NCBI GenBank assembly: GCA_028874195.1
Contig: JAPPLM010000047.1
Location: 94,979-158,978 of the forward strand
Reading direction: 5' to 3'
Origin: Chloroflexota bacterium
GTDB taxonomy: Bacteria; Chloroflexota; UBA11872; VXOZ01
Length of the DNA: 64,000 nucleotides
The notes beneath the pieces were generated by a model that did no database searches, was not told where the DNA came from, and saw only the letters and a list, made by a program, of their open reading frames with translations. A program made the translations under genes and the position numbers. Shown one piece after another: positions 19,331 through 29,223 of the stretch (positions are counted from its first letter, which is position 1; the number at the start of each line of letters is the position of its first letter).

Positions 19331-20131
19331 ATGGGTCTTGAGGCGAGAAATGTCACTCCAAAGCAGCAGCACATCAAGGCAATCTTGCTCGACCTGGACG
19401 GGACGCTCTATTTCAAAGGGGCGCAGATTCCGTATGCCGCTCGGAGCCTTATCGAACTCAGGGAGATGGGATTTCAGTTACGTTTTCTGACGAATACCGA
19501 TTCCAAGACTACTGAAACCCTGCGTCGAGAGACCGCAGCGATAGGCCTAGCAGTTGGAGAAGCAGAGATCTTCAGCGCTGCCACCGCCGCTTTGCGGTTC
19601 CTACAAGGCCATCCGGGCAAGCGCTGCTTCTGTTTGCTTTCTAAAGAGCTGGCACCAGAATTTGCGCCTTTTCATGCCGGTGAAGGTGCCGTAGACTATG
19701 TACTAGTCGGAGACTTTCGTGAATCCGTCAGCTATGACGTGCTAAACACTGCGTTTCGGCATGTCATGGCAGGCGCGGAAATCATCGCTCTGCAGAAGGG
19801 AAGGCACTTCGTAAGCAGCGAAGGTTACAACCTGGATACCGGCGCATTTGTGCAAAGCCTCGAATATGGCTCCGGCAAGACCGCGAAGGTATTGGGCAAG
19901 CCATCGGCGGATTTCTTTCGCTTGGCAATGCGGGATGTCGGTTGCAGTCCTGATGAGGTAGTTGTGGTCGGCGATGACGTGACGACGGACATCGCCGGAG
20001 CACAGGCGATCGGCGCGCTGAGCGTGCTCGTACGAACGGGAAAGTACTCAGATGAAGTACTGGAGCGATCTCCGATAAAGCCGGACTATGTCGTTGATGC
20101 CATTGCCGATGTGCCCCAATTGTTGGCATAA
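19331..20131 (+). CDS. HAD-superfamily phosphatase (subclass IIA, LHPP/HDHD2-like)
   Basis: 266 residues. Motif I is LLDLDGTLYFKG with the Asp nucleophile, motif II FLTNTDSKT, motif III the Lys of GKPSADFF, motif IV VVGDDVTTDIAGA. The cap position and FLTNTDSKT match the IIA type that includes LHPP/HDHD2-like phosphatases. Substrate unknown; LHPP relatives act on phosphohistidine, phospholysine or pyrophosphate. It sits 38 bases behind the CoA-transferase. Confidence 0.87.
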   Translation: MGLEARNVTPKQQHIKAILLDLDGTLYFKGAQIPYAARSLIELREMGFQLRFLTNTDSKTTETLRRETAAIGLAVGEAEIFSAATAALRFLQGHPGKRCFCLLSKELAPEFAPFHAGEGAVDYVLVGDFRESVSYDVLNTAFRHVMAGAEIIALQKGRHFVSSEGYNLDTGAFVQSLEYGSGKTAKVLGKPSADFFRLAMRDVGCSPDEVVVVGDDVTTDIAGAQAIGALSVLVRTGKYSDEVLERSPIKPDYVVDAIADVPQLLA

Positions 20132-20191
20132 ATGCCGGCATGTCAGGCAAATAACGACAAGAATACTCGCTTTGGAAGGTGAAGACAGAAA

Positions 20192-21385
<1,194 letters not shown>

Positions 21386-21389
21386 TCAG

Positions 21390-22148
21390 ATGAGACTAGA
21401 AGGCAAGCGCGCCCTCATCACCGGCGCATCCCAGGGCATTGGCCGCGCCACCGCTTTGGCCCTCGCCCGCGAAGGCGCTGATGTCGCGATCAATTACTAT
21501 CCCGATTCTGACGGTGTGCACCGCAGCAATGCAGAGGCAGTGGTGGAGGAAGTGAAAAGCTTGGGAAGCCAGGCACTCGTCATTGGCGCGGACGTAGCGC
21601 AGGAGGAGCCAAGCGCGGCGATGGTGGCACAAGCGATAGAGGAGTTCGGCTGCCTTGACATCCTTGTGAACAATGCCGGCATCTTGCGCGACGCGACCTT
21701 GCGCAATTTAAGTCGCGAGCATTGGGACGAGGTGCTGGATGTCAACCTCGGCAGCATGTTCAATTGCTCCAAGCCCGCGGCCATCCATATGCGGGAACGG
21801 GCTACCGGCAGCATCGTCAATGTGGCATCGGTGATCGGCCTCATGGGCAATATCGGCCAGACTAACTATGCCGCGGCCAAAGCCGGCGCCATAGGGTTCA
21901 CTAAATCTCTGGCTAGAGAGCTCGCCCATTACGGCGTGCGCGTCAACGCGGTAGCGCCCGGCTTTATGGATACCGACATGACCCGCACCATCGATCCCGC
22001 ATTCAAGGAGCAGATTCGCCAGCAGATACCTTTAGGACACTTTGGCGTGCCGGACGACATTGCCGCCGCCATAGTCTTTTTGGTCTCCGACGAAGCACGC
22101 TACATCACGGGCGAAGTGTTGAGCGTCAACGGCGGTTGGTACATGTGA
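21390..22148 (+). CDS. SDR-family 3-oxoacyl reductase (FabG/PhaB-like)
   Basis: 252 residues from the ATG at 21390; an ATG at 21288 lies inside the thiolase gene. TGASQGIG nucleotide loop, NNAGI, catalytic Ser in NVASVIG, and Tyr/Lys in YAAAK. The C-terminal LVSDEARYITGEVLSVNGGW is typical of FabG and PhaB. Coupled to the thiolase, it could be an NADPH acetoacetyl-CoA reductase; no PHA synthase is in the window to support storage polymer synthesis. Confidence 0.9.
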   Translation: MRLEGKRALITGASQGIGRATALALAREGADVAINYYPDSDGVHRSNAEAVVEEVKSLGSQALVIGADVAQEEPSAAMVAQAIEEFGCLDILVNNAGILRDATLRNLSREHWDEVLDVNLGSMFNCSKPAAIHMRERATGSIVNVASVIGLMGNIGQTNYAAAKAGAIGFTKSLARELAHYGVRVNAVAPGFMDTDMTRTIDPAFKEQIRQQIPLGHFGVPDDIAAAIVFLVSDEARYITGEVLSVNGGWYM

Positions 22149-22174
22149 GAATTAGTCACTCGTCGCCGCGCTGA

Positions 22175-22335
22175 CGTAGTGCGGGGGGCTTCTCATCCGA
22201 CTTCTCGACAATCAGCGACATAGCGCGGGGGGCTTGTATCCTGCCTGGCCGTATGCCAATGAGGCGTAGGTTGCAAACCTGCGTTACCGTAGATTAGACG
22301 CGAAACGTTGTAGCGCGGGGGCTTGCCCCCCGCTC
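22175..22335. repeat. cluster of family D (GCGGGGGGCTT) and family C short repeats
   Basis: Three copies of a GTAGCGCGGGGGGCTT-like element at about 22175-22198, 22219-22245 and 22310-22335. The last is a near-perfect palindrome (GCGGGGGCTTGCCCCCCGC). A family C copy (GCGTAGGTTGCAAACCTGCG) lies at 22264-22283. The stretch fills the gap between the SDR and isochorismatase genes. Confidence 0.75.
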
Positions 22336-22375
22336 TTGGCAACACTTTCATATTTGGCGCAAAAGGAGTCGCTCC

Positions 22376-23038
22376 ATGCTCATCGATACCGCTCAATTCA
22401 AGCCGAAGAAACTCACCGAAGATGCCGTTCTGCCACCGGAAAAGACCGCGCTGATCATCGTTGACATGATGCGGCGCTTCTGCGATCCGGCTTGGCTGTC
22501 AGGCGGCAACCGGGAGAGTGAGCGCTGGTTCTCGTCAGAACTGCCTACCGTGATTGCCAACCTGCGCGCGATCCTCGACGCATTTCGATCTTGCGGCGGT
22601 CTGGTGGTCCACGTTGTCAACGCGAAGTGGACAGCCGAGGCCCGCGAAGCGGTGCCCTACCAACGCGGCCGCGACTACGACTTCTTCGACTCCCACGCTA
22701 TGTCCGTGATCGATGAGCTTGCGCCTCAGCGGGAAGAAATCATCGTCAGAAAACTGACCAGTTCGGCTTTCACTGGCACGGGCCTTGACTACATGCTGAA
22801 TAACGCCGGCATCGAGAACGTCGTCCTCACCGGACAATACGGCGGCGCGTGCGTCTTCTATAGCCTCATCCAGAGCCGAGAATACGGCTTCACCAACTAC
22901 TGGCCTAGTGACGCCATCCTGCACGCCTCCGCCCTTGACAAGGCCATGATCACGCCGCTGGTGGGCACGCGCTGGGCCACGCTGGCCACGTCAGCACATA
23001 TTGCCCGAGCCGTCACCGGTCAACGCACCTTGGCGTAA
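22376..23038 (+). CDS. isochorismatase-fold cysteine hydrolase
   Basis: 220 residues. The Asp-Lys-Cys triad is visible: IIVDMMRRF, IVRKLTSSAFTGT and TGQYGGACVFYS. The family includes isochorismatases, nicotinamidases, biuret and N-carbamoyl hydrolases; all use Cys to attack an amide or ether. AAAAGGAG precedes the ATG at good spacing. Neighbours give no clue to the substrate; nicotinamidase motifs are not evident. Confidence 0.87.
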   Translation: MLIDTAQFKPKKLTEDAVLPPEKTALIIVDMMRRFCDPAWLSGGNRESERWFSSELPTVIANLRAILDAFRSCGGLVVHVVNAKWTAEAREAVPYQRGRDYDFFDSHAMSVIDELAPQREEIIVRKLTSSAFTGTGLDYMLNNAGIENVVLTGQYGGACVFYSLIQSREYGFTNYWPSDAILHASALDKAMITPLVGTRWATLATSAHIARAVTGQRTLA

Positions 23039-23101
23039 AGGCCCGCTTCATCCTCCTGTCACAGCTACTGACTAAATGGCAGATAGCAAGGCCGACCGGT
23101 C

Positions 23102-23128
23102 CGTCATTCCCGTGAAAACGGGAATCCA
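23102..23128. repeat. dispersed palindromic repeat, family A
   Basis: CATTCCCGTGAAAACGGGAATCC: an inverted repeat with a loop variant of family A, in the 310-base gap between the hydrolase and the solute-binding lipoprotein. Nothing else is visible in that gap. Confidence 0.75.
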
Positions 23129-23348
23129 TCTTCTCTTCTCAAGCTGACCCTACCCTTGTGGCATGTCGGCGTATAGGGAACTGAATTCCGCCCCCGCAAT
23201 CCTATGCCACCAAGCGCGATGGATTTCCATCTTTGTCCCGCCAAATCACCTCAATTCTGACTGCATTTCCCCTGCCTTGACACTCGGCAGACGCGCTGCT
23301 AGTCTGCAACCAACCGGTTGATTGGAGCACCCACAAAGGAGCCTTAAA

Positions 23349-24731
23349 ATGACACGACGTAAGGTATTGCTCGGTATCGGATCCGGCGCCGGCTTGGCGC
23401 TGTTGGCCGCCTGCGGTCAGGCGACGACCACGATGACTGAGGAGCCGGAAGCTAAAGAGGAGATGAAGCCCAAGGCGGAAGAGAAGCCCGCAGAGCCGGA
23501 GACCTATGAGATTCGGGTGTTTACGACTTCCCGTTGGGATCTCAGCCAGGGTATTGGCTTGGAGGTGATGCAAGAACTTGAGGAGGCCAACCCGGGCATT
23601 ACCGTCAACGCCACCGTTGAATCCGGCAACCGCATGGACAAGATGGTTACGTCTGTTGCCGCCGGTTTCGGCCTTGACATCGGCCAGGCGGGCTCGTGGC
23701 AGTCGCAGACCCTTGCCGTCCTCAAGGTACCGGTGGGGCTCGACTCCTACATGGCGACCTCAAACGTCATCAAGAAAGAGGAGATTTGGGAGTCTCTGCG
23801 CGGCGACTTGGAGTGGAAGAGCGTGGTGCAGGGCATGCCGTTCGGGCCGGACATCCGCTTCCTCTATGTCGGCAACAAAGCCTACCTCGACGCGGGCCTC
23901 GACCCGGAGAGTCCACCGGCAACCTGGGATGAACTCGAGGATGGAATCTCCAAGATTTATTCGGTTAGCGGCGACAAGATTGAGAAGCTGGGCTTCGACC
24001 CGTTGCGCGGCACCGGCGGCAACCACCTTTGGATGGTGCCCATGTGGCAGTTGGGTGGGGATACTACTTCGCCGGAAGGAAGAGTAACCCTTGATACACC
24101 TGAGGCCGAAGCAGCCCTGAACTGGCAAAAGAGCAACATTTTCGACGCGCAGGGCGGCTACAACCAGGTGCTGGAATTCTGGGGCGAGGCGGCGCGGTAT
24201 CCTGACTACTTCCAGCCGTTCTTCCAGGGTGTGGTCGGCAATATGCACCTGACCAATTCCGAGCGTGCCGGCCAAATCCTGCCGAACCAACCGGACTTTG
24301 AATTCAGCTATGGGCCCTATCCAATACCTGAAGGTGGCAAGCAGGCCGGCTACGGCGGCTGTCATACCTGGTTTATCACCGTGGACTCGGCCCAACCCGA
24401 CAAAGCGTGGTTGTTCATGGAGCACTTCGGCAGCCGGGACGTGAATATCCGCTGGGCGCTGCATTTTGACCGCCTGCCCATCCGCTCCGACGTGGCCGAT
24501 TCCGAGGAGTACCACCAGGGCGATGAATTCGTGCGCTTCTCCGCCAACATGATGCAGCACCGCAACTTTGTCATCCCGTTGCCGGGCGCGCCACAGGTGC
24601 TCAGCTTCGTCAACGGCTTCATTCCGGACGTCATGGCCGGTAACATTACGATCCCCGAAGCGCTTAAGAATGCCAACGAGCAGGTTCAGACCATTCTGGA
24701 TGAGTTCCTGGCAGAGCACGGCGAAGCGTAA
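23349..24731 (+). CDS. extracellular solute-binding lipoprotein of an ABC transporter (sugar type)
   Basis: 460 residues from the ATG at 23349, with AAAGGAG eight bases ahead. The N-terminus TRRKVLLGIGSGAGLALLAAC has paired Arg and a lipobox, so it may be a Tat-exported lipoprotein. A Glu/Lys/Pro-rich linker (about residues 30-52) precedes the periplasmic-binding fold, type 1 (MalE-like). PATWDELEDGISKI and GNITIPEALKNANEQVQTILDE are typical. No permease or ATPase gene is near, so the partners are elsewhere; an inverted repeat downstream makes it a single-gene unit. Confidence 0.88.
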   Translation: MTRRKVLLGIGSGAGLALLAACGQATTTMTEEPEAKEEMKPKAEEKPAEPETYEIRVFTTSRWDLSQGIGLEVMQELEEANPGITVNATVESGNRMDKMVTSVAAGFGLDIGQAGSWQSQTLAVLKVPVGLDSYMATSNVIKKEEIWESLRGDLEWKSVVQGMPFGPDIRFLYVGNKAYLDAGLDPESPPATWDELEDGISKIYSVSGDKIEKLGFDPLRGTGGNHLWMVPMWQLGGDTTSPEGRVTLDTPEAEAALNWQKSNIFDAQGGYNQVLEFWGEAARYPDYFQPFFQGVVGNMHLTNSERAGQILPNQPDFEFSYGPYPIPEGGKQAGYGGCHTWFITVDSAQPDKAWLFMEHFGSRDVNIRWALHFDRLPIRSDVADSEEYHQGDEFVRFSANMMQHRNFVIPLPGAPQVLSFVNGFIPDVMAGNITIPEALKNANEQVQTILDEFLAEHGEA

Positions 24732-24764
24732 TTGCACATTTAAGCCCAATAGGCAGTTAGAAAG

Positions 24765-24794
24765 GAAGGAGGAGGTCACGCGGCCTCCTCCTTC
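24765..24794 (+). terminator. hairpin terminator after the solute-binding protein gene
   Basis: Perfect 11-base-pair stem (24765-24775 with 24784-24794) and an 8-base loop. Only a weak T content follows, so termination may be partial. Confidence 0.6.
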
Positions 24795-24817
24795 TACATT
24801 ATTCAGAGAGGTGTCCA

Positions 24818-25966
24818 GTGGCAGACGACGATCCCAAACTTACCGGCGCCGACGTAGACCCGCACCGAAGGCAACTCTTTGAGGCGTATGACAACTGGCT
24901 CTTGCGCCAATGCCGAGAACGCTACGATGCGCGCGGCGAACGCTGGCAGCGGGACTACGCGAGCCCGGAAGTGTACTCACGCTCGGTAGCGCCCAATCGC
25001 GAGCGCTTGCTGGCCATGATTGGCGGCTGGCCGTGGGAACGGGGCCCGTTGGAGCCGCGTGTCGAGGAGATCGCAACTACCGACGCCTACATGGCCTCCC
25101 GCGTCTGGTACACGTCCTTCAACGACGTGCGCGTAGACGCGATACTCATAAGGCCGCACGGGATTGGCCCATTTCCAGCCGTTCTCGCCCAGCACGGGGT
25201 CAACCACACGCCGGAGCAAATCTGCGGCTTCACCGATGATCCGGAACACAGTGCCGCGTACCACGAGATCGGCGTGCGTCTCGCCAAGCACGGTTACGTC
25301 GTCATCGCACCGCGCATGATTGGTGGCTATGGCGAGGACCGCTACAACGTGCCCAATATTCCCTCCCTCCGCAAGTTCGAGCAGGGCCGCGCCCAAAATC
25401 AGATCCACCGCAAAGCGCAACTGATCGGTCAGACCATTCAAGCGCTGGAGTACTTCTCCCTTTCTCGCGCCGTTGATTATCTGGAGACGCTACCGGAAGT
25501 GGATAACGACCGTATCGGCCTTTACGGCCTTTCGCGGGGCGGTCGCGCGGCACTCTGGTTGGGCGCGCTGGAGCAGCGGTTGCAAGCAGTGGTCTCCTCC
25601 GCCTGGTTCAACGAGCGTTTCAGCAAGATGCTGGAGCCGGAGAAGATCAATGGCGGCGCCTTCATCGAGACCTCATCCGAATTTCAATTCATTCCAGGTC
25701 TGTTTCATGAGTTTGGTGATGCCGACATCGCCTCGCTCATCTGTCCTCGCGCCTTCTTTGTCGAGGACGGCAAGCACGACCGCGCGGTGTGGTGGCCCAA
25801 TGCCGTACAGGAATTCGAACTCGTGAGAGAGTTCTACGCGCAGCTTGGCATTCCTGAAAAGTGCGGCATTCGCATTCACGAACAGGGTCACGAGACCGAG
25901 CCCGAAGACGAGATCACAGACATCCAAGCGGTGGCATTCCTAGACCGTTGGTTGAAGAGCGAATGA
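24818..25966 (+). CDS. alpha/beta hydrolase (acetyl-xylan esterase / dienelactone hydrolase-like)
   Basis: 382 residues, GTG start with GAGAGG ahead. The nucleophile elbow is GLSRGG; VLAQHGVNHTPE forms the oxyanion-loop region. FFVEDGKHDRAVWW and HEQGHETEPED supply candidate acid and His residues. No signal peptide, so it is probably cytoplasmic. The architecture resembles acetyl-xylan esterase/dienelactone hydrolase relatives; substrate unknown. Close behind the sugar-binding lipoprotein, a role in carbohydrate ester use is possible. Confidence 0.8.
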   Translation: MADDDPKLTGADVDPHRRQLFEAYDNWLLRQCRERYDARGERWQRDYASPEVYSRSVAPNRERLLAMIGGWPWERGPLEPRVEEIATTDAYMASRVWYTSFNDVRVDAILIRPHGIGPFPAVLAQHGVNHTPEQICGFTDDPEHSAAYHEIGVRLAKHGYVVIAPRMIGGYGEDRYNVPNIPSLRKFEQGRAQNQIHRKAQLIGQTIQALEYFSLSRAVDYLETLPEVDNDRIGLYGLSRGGRAALWLGALEQRLQAVVSSAWFNERFSKMLEPEKINGGAFIETSSEFQFIPGLFHEFGDADIASLICPRAFFVEDGKHDRAVWWPNAVQEFELVREFYAQLGIPEKCGIRIHEQGHETEPEDEITDIQAVAFLDRWLKSE

Positions 25967-25984
25967 TGCCAGCGAGAGCAGTGC

Positions 25985-26015
25985 ACCGGTAGCGCAGGTT
26001 TGCAACCTGCGTACC
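25985..26015. repeat. dispersed hairpin repeat, family C
   Basis: CGGTAGCGCAGGTTTGCAAC then CTGCG: a perfect 8-base-pair inverted repeat (CGCAGGTT/AACCTGCG). Same element as at 48495 and 49836. Confidence 0.8.
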
Positions 26016-26145
26016 TGTAAAGCCCTGAAGAAAACGTCGACGAACTCACGTAGGTACGATGCGAGGGGCAAGCATGCCACGACTCCTAAACTTCCTAATT
26101 GATCCCTTTGTAGAGCTGAAACGACACGAGGTTAAAGTCGTTCGC

Positions 26146-26174
26146 ACCGGTAGCGCAGGTTGCAAACCTGCGCC
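26146..26174. repeat. dispersed hairpin repeat, family C (variant centre)
   Basis: GCGCAGGTTGCAAACCTGCGC form of the family C hairpin; the centre is shifted relative to the other copies. It ends just before the HMA-like reading frame. Confidence 0.8.
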
Positions 26175-26184
26175 TTCGCGGGAG

Positions 26185-26439
26185 ATGGACATCCATGTGG
26201 CAGGGCTCGCCTGTACCAGTATATGAGTGCGGCGCACGCAGGAGGGCCTTGCGTCACTCCCGGGCGTTCAGGAAATCAGCTTCAATCCCGCTGACGATAC
26301 CTTCACCGTGCGCTATCGGGGTGACGAGCTTGAATTCACAAACGTCAACGAAGCGATGCGCGGCAAGGTGGTAGCCAAACCGGTGCGCAAGCTGCTTGAT
26401 TGGATCAGTCGCCCATTTCGGCGCGCCGCGAACTCTTGA
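26185..26439 (+). CDS. small HMA-like (heavy-metal-associated domain) frame with one in-frame TGA: selenoprotein or pseudogene
   Basis: From ATG 26185 the frame reads MDIHVAGLACTSI, then TGA at 26224-26226, then VRRTQEGLASLPGVQEISF and on for 70 residues to the stop at 26437. The pattern before and after the TGA fits one HMA fold: G-x-x-C loop, helix with L-x-x-L-P-G-V, then a strand. In HMA proteins a second Cys stands two residues after the first; here the TGA is four after the first Cys. Three readings are open: TGA read as selenocysteine, a one-base nonsense mutation of TGT/TGC, or the part after the TGA translated from GTG 26227. A hairpin meeting loose bacterial SECIS rules follows the TGA. 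TGA is used as a normal stop elsewhere in the window. Confidence 0.4.
26236..26254 (+). promoter_or_regulatory. possible SECIS-like hairpin after the in-frame TGA
   Basis: ACGCAGG/CTTGCGT stem of seven pairs (one G-T) closing a five-base loop AGGGC, beginning 9 bases after TGA 26224-26226. A G stands in loop position 2, some 17 bases past the TGA. In bacteria such an element sits inside the coding region directly after the TGA. A short hairpin like this can arise by chance. Confidence 0.3.
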
Positions 26440-26534
26440 TTGCAGTGTTTGCACGTTCTTCCAAACCCTTTCCTCACCGGCGATGAGAGAAACGGAAGAA
26501 CCGACGTAGGTGAGACCCTACCCCTCCCCTTCGC

Positions 26535-26698
26535 ACTTCGACAGGCCTGTACTGAGCTTGTCGAAGTGCTCAGCGCAAACGGCTCAAACGGCCTCCAGTC
26601 GCTTCCTCCGTTCACACTTCGACAGGCTAGTGCGAACGGGACGGTTGGCCACCAGACACTTCCTCCATTCACACCTCGACAGGCTCAGTGCGAACGGG
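26535..26698. repeat. three copies of dispersed repeat family B
   Basis: Copies at 26535-26582 (long form with two arms, CTTCGACAGGCCTGTACTGA and its inverted partner), 26611-26640 and 26666-26698 (short form, TTCGACAGGCTCAGTGCGAA). The rest of 26440-26900 shows no gene. Together with the family C copies, this makes 25967-26900 a repeat-rich stretch between two operons. Confidence 0.8.
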
Positions 26699-26900
26699 AG
26701 AGTTTGCCCCAGGTTTCTCGTTCGCGACCACGCGCGTATTCTCAACGGCCCTAATGTACGTCGTAGGGTTCTGGACAATTCCCGCTTGTGTCTCTGCGCA
26801 ATTGCGGCTACAGTGAGACTGCCAGTGCCGTGGAATCGCCACTGCTGGAGCCATGTCAACTGGGGTTTCTCGTTTCCTATCGTGAAGAGGACGCAGACAC

Positions 26901-27956
26901 GTGACCGCAGCCTCGTCCGACCCAGCGCTCAACGCCACGCAGAGACTCCCAACCCTGCCCATTCTTACCACCGTTGTGGGGAGCTATCCGGTTCCCGCCT
27001 GGCTGCTGGCTCAGCCGAGCAGGGCAGCGTCACGTGACGCGATGCTGGCGGTTTTCAAGACCCAGGAGCTTGCCGGCATCGACGTGGTGACCGACGGCGA
27101 ATTGTCACGGTTCGACGCTAACCACCCTGAGACGCAAGGCATGATCGAGTATTTCATTTCTCCCTTAGCCGGGGTGGACACGGCGTATGGTCACTCTGAA
27201 GTAGACGCTTTTCGCCAGCAAGCCGGTATGCAGTTTCGCAAGAAACCCGCAGGGGTCGTGAGAGCAGCCATTGGCGAGGGCACGCTCGACCTGCCTTCAG
27301 CCGCAGCAAACGGCGGCCTCACCACAAAACCGTACAAGTTTACACTTACGAGCCCGTACATGCTGGCGAAGTCTCTGCTCGACCTGCATTATCGTGACGT
27401 TCGCCAACTGGCCTTTGCTATTGCCGATGTCTTTCAGGCGCAGGTGGCAGGCCTCGATGCCGCCGTCTTGCAGATAGATGAAGCCAATCTCGTTGGTTCG
27501 CCTCAGGACAGCGAGTGGGCGGCTGACGTTTTGAACCGCGTGTTCGCGGGGTTCACCGGACAGAAAGGCGTGCATCTTTGCTTTGGCAACTACGGCGGCC
27601 AGACTATCCAGCAGGGACTCTTCAAAGATCTGTTCCCCTTCTTCAACCGGCTTGAATGCGACCACCTCATTCTGGAACTGGCGCGTCCCGGCGACGCCGA
27701 ACTGCCGGTATTCAAGGACCTGCAAACCGAAATCGCCTTGGGTATCGGCGTCATAGACATTAAGGACAACGCCGTGGAATCACCCGACCTCATCGCCCGC
27801 CGCATTGAGCGCGCCGTAAGCGTCCTGGGAGCGGAGCGTATCAAGTGGGTGCATCCGGACTGCGGCTTCTGGATGCTTTCCCGCATCGTGGCCGATCAGA
27901 AGATGGCTGCACTGGTTAAGGGCCGCGACCTCTATCTTGGACAGAAGAGCACATAA
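26901..27956 (+). CDS. MetE-like methyltransferase core (cobalamin-independent methionine synthase catalytic domain)
   Basis: 351 residues, GTG start with GAAGAGG ten bases ahead. It matches the C-terminal catalytic barrel of MetE but lacks the N-terminal domain, as in short archaeal-type or MesD-like enzymes. All zinc ligands are in place: H225 and C227 (VHLCFGNYGG), E259 (LILELARPG) and C321 (HPDCGF). Opening TTVVGSYPVPAWL and VTDGELSR are typical. The likely reaction is methyl transfer to homocysteine or a related thiol; the methyl donor cannot be told from sequence. Eleven bases separate it from a Gfo/Idh gene. Confidence 0.87.
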   Translation: MTAASSDPALNATQRLPTLPILTTVVGSYPVPAWLLAQPSRAASRDAMLAVFKTQELAGIDVVTDGELSRFDANHPETQGMIEYFISPLAGVDTAYGHSEVDAFRQQAGMQFRKKPAGVVRAAIGEGTLDLPSAAANGGLTTKPYKFTLTSPYMLAKSLLDLHYRDVRQLAFAIADVFQAQVAGLDAAVLQIDEANLVGSPQDSEWAADVLNRVFAGFTGQKGVHLCFGNYGGQTIQQGLFKDLFPFFNRLECDHLILELARPGDAELPVFKDLQTEIALGIGVIDIKDNAVESPDLIARRIERAVSVLGAERIKWVHPDCGFWMLSRIVADQKMAALVKGRDLYLGQKST

Positions 27957-27967
27957 GGAGCGAGCAA

Positions 27968-29026
27968 ATGGGCGAACAAGCACGTGTGGCCGTAATCACC
28001 GCCCCCTCGGGCACCATGCACGTGGCCGGCTTTTTGGAAATCCTGGCGGCACTGCCCGAGGTTGCACAAGTGGCGCTGGTGACGGACGGCGCGGAAGATA
28101 TAGAGTCCCATGCCCGCGATCAGCTTGGAGGGCGGCTGGTTGGCACATATCCCGATGCGGAAGCACTGTTTGGTTCGTTCGAGGCTGACCTCAGCATAGT
28201 CAGCCTGGAGCCGCGCACCGCGCCGCCGGTCATCGCCGCCTGTTTACGCGCAGGCAGCCACGTGCTCGCCGAAAAGCCCGCCTGCCTGCGGTGGGAGGAG
28301 TTCGCCGAGCTTGCTGCGCTGGCCGACGAGCTAGAGCGCAACCTCGGCCTCGCCTTTGCCGCGCGGGGCTTTCCCTTCTTGCAAGATGCGAGAAGGCTGG
28401 TCGCGAACGGCACACTCGGTAAGCTCTACGGCGTCGACACGTATTTCATCGCCGACCAGACGCGCGTGCAGCAGGCCGAGTGGCAGGCGTCCTGGTTTTC
28501 ACAGAAGGCCTACGCCGGGGGCGGGCACCTGATGTGGCTGGGTATACATTATGTAGACCTTCTGCATCATCTCACCGGACAGCGCATCGTGGAAGTTGCC
28601 GGACTTACTGCCGTTGTCGGCGGCGCGCCCATAGATACGGAGGACGCCGCCGTGGCGGTACTGCGCTTTGCGGACGGCATAGTCGGCACATTGACCTCGG
28701 CGTACTACATAGACCGGAATAAGCAGTCCCACCTGCACTTGTGGGGCTCCCAAGGCTGGCTGCGCGGACGCCCCAACGATTGGGAGAGCCTGGAGTGGTA
28801 CAGCACCCATCCCGCCGAGCATTCCGCACCCTACCGCACCATTCGCTATGATTCGCCGCAGTCCGAGGTCAAGCCTACGTATTACGGCCTGGTGCGTGAC
28901 GCGGTGCATGGTGCAATGGGCATTGGACCGCATCCCGTTGCAACGGCCGAGGCCCTGCATGTGCTCAAGGTCGTCCATGCCATTTACCGTGCGGCGGAGA
29001 CCGGCCAGACGCAGCAAGTCGAGTGA
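27968..29026 (+). CDS. Gfo/Idh/MocA-family oxidoreductase
   Basis: 352 residues, AAGGAG ahead of ATG. N-terminal nucleotide-binding domain with the EKP motif (LAEKPACLRWEEF). The C-terminal domain has GGGHLMWLGIHYVDLLHHLTG, the GxxxDxGxHxxD-like catalytic segment. The first nucleotide-binding loop reads ITAPSGTMH rather than GxGxxG, so cofactor binding is divergent. The family acts on sugars, polyols and related alcohols with NAD(P). It follows the MetE-like gene in one unit. Confidence 0.87.
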   Translation: MGEQARVAVITAPSGTMHVAGFLEILAALPEVAQVALVTDGAEDIESHARDQLGGRLVGTYPDAEALFGSFEADLSIVSLEPRTAPPVIAACLRAGSHVLAEKPACLRWEEFAELAALADELERNLGLAFAARGFPFLQDARRLVANGTLGKLYGVDTYFIADQTRVQQAEWQASWFSQKAYAGGGHLMWLGIHYVDLLHHLTGQRIVEVAGLTAVVGGAPIDTEDAAVAVLRFADGIVGTLTSAYYIDRNKQSHLHLWGSQGWLRGRPNDWESLEWYSTHPAEHSAPYRTIRYDSPQSEVKPTYYGLVRDAVHGAMGIGPHPVATAEALHVLKVVHAIYRAAETGQTQQVE

Positions 29027-29154
29027 CAAACGCCGAAGGTAATTGCAGGTAGCTTCAATCCAGACATGTGCGGGCTTCTTCTCGTTTGATGCGGAAATGG
29101 GGTAGTAGCATAAAGGAGGATTGCGCCAGGAACCGCGTATTTTCTACCATCTCT

Positions 29155-29182
29155 GGATTCCGGCTTTCGCCGGAATGACGGA
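29155..29182. repeat. dispersed palindromic repeat, family A
   Basis: GGATTCCGGCTTTCGCCGGA then ATGACGG: perfect inverted repeat in the gap between two Gfo/Idh genes. Confidence 0.85.
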
Positions 29183-29223
29183 CCAACTCCACTTTTCTCT
29201 ACAGTAAGGAGAAGAAAAGAGCG

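Noticed and set aside
22175-22335. CRISPR-like array
   Set aside because: Only three copies, unequal spacing, no constant-length unique spacers and no cas genes.
26224-26226. TGA read as tryptophan (alternative code)
   Set aside because: TGA ends several clear genes here (for example sucC at 2940-2942), so a recoded genome is excluded.
26510-27037. 175-residue plus-strand frame
   Set aside because: Built from repeat family B copies and the start of the MetE-like gene in another frame; repetitive, no domain.
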